Assembly: GCF_014851395.1 (NCBI RefSeq)
Contig: NW_024041150.1
Span: 7,147,975-7,211,974 of the forward strand
DNA length: 64,000 nucleotides
Source of the DNA: Micropterus salmoides
Lineage: Eukaryota; Chordata; Actinopteri; Centrarchiformes; Centrarchidae
Direction: 5' to 3'
The notes under the pieces are model-generated. The model was not told the DNA's origin. It did no database searches and saw only the letters and a list, made by a program, of their open reading frames with translations. Positions 63,790-64,000 of this stretch are shown here, one piece after another; within the stretch, counting starts at the first letter, position 1, and each line of letters starts with the position of its first letter. Position numbers and translations under genes: made by a program.

Positions 63790-64000
63790 AGTGTCAGTTT
63801 TCTGGTTGGTGAAACTGAACTTCTTTCTGCGACGATGTTTGGAAGCTAAATCTGACCGCCGGCCATTCGACCAACGCTCAGACGGCGGGGGGGCGTTGGC
63901 AGTGGGGGGGGTGTTGAGGAGTTGACGAGGGTCTAACCTGCTGAATGAACTGCAGCAGAAGCAGCTGGGAGATTCCTCTCTGCTCTGAACTGTCAAACCA
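63790..64000 (-). other. Weak candidate exon at the window edge
   Basis: A minus-strand frame reads LDPRQLLNTPPTANAPPPSE and RRSDLASKHRRRKKFSFTN, then reaches a possible donor (CTGAAC|GTACCTG, about 63757). It is proline-rich over a G-run, which may be low complexity. Not recognised. The gene would continue beyond the right edge. Confidence 0.2.

Overview
The window looks like nuclear DNA from a teleost fish. It is AT-rich and intron-rich, packed with fish-type dispersed repeats (a tRNA-derived SINE, L2/CR1-group LINEs, a DIRS-like retrotransposon, solo LTRs, minisatellites). Its two recognisable genes are vertebrate orthologues. There is one assembly gap of 500 N (50391-50890). Nothing bacterial is present (no operons, CRISPR or ribosome binding sites).

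Layout. 0.6-5.6 kb: a SINE, a possible orphan promoter with two short exons, and a repeat family ending in a ~465-bp tandem array that carries CTCF-like motifs. 6.0-6.7 kb: a solo LTR with target-site duplication. 11.2-18.7 kb: a pile of dead retroelements, in which a DIRS-like element is split into three pieces by two LINE blocks, next to a further inverted LINE copy. 20.5-22.2 kb, minus strand: a rhodopsin-family GPCR whose TM2-TM7 exons are clear and whose first exon is doubtful. 26.2-27.9 kb: a CpG-rich segment bordered by GATC-rich palindromes, a candidate promoter for the next gene.

29.06-38.54 kb, plus strand: all six coding exons of lrrc73 (leucine-rich-repeat protein, about 324 aa by my splicing). 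Its introns hold a MITE and a LINE fragment. 40.1-40.6 kb: a solo LTR with a perfect 5-bp target-site duplication. 45.0-48.2 kb, minus strand: the four 3' coding exons of dlk2 (Delta-like non-canonical Notch ligand: six EGF repeats, one membrane helix, short tail). The signal-peptide exon was not found and may lie in the gap or further upstream. One dlk2 intron contains an LTR and a SINE.

49-64 kb is mostly non-coding: the gap, dispersed repeats, a ~1-kb 22-bp minisatellite, two related 33-bp minisatellites, a ~265-bp duplication, an LTR-like element and a weak possible exon at the right edge.

lrrc73 and dlk2 are, from memory, near neighbours on human 6p21.1, so their pairing supports both identifications. 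I found no convincing new biological system. The most unusual items are the nested retroelement wreck, the CTCF-motif tandem array, the hexamer half-site run carried by a MITE in lrrc73, and the possibly frame-broken GPCR. Family names for repeats come from memory and have not been searched.
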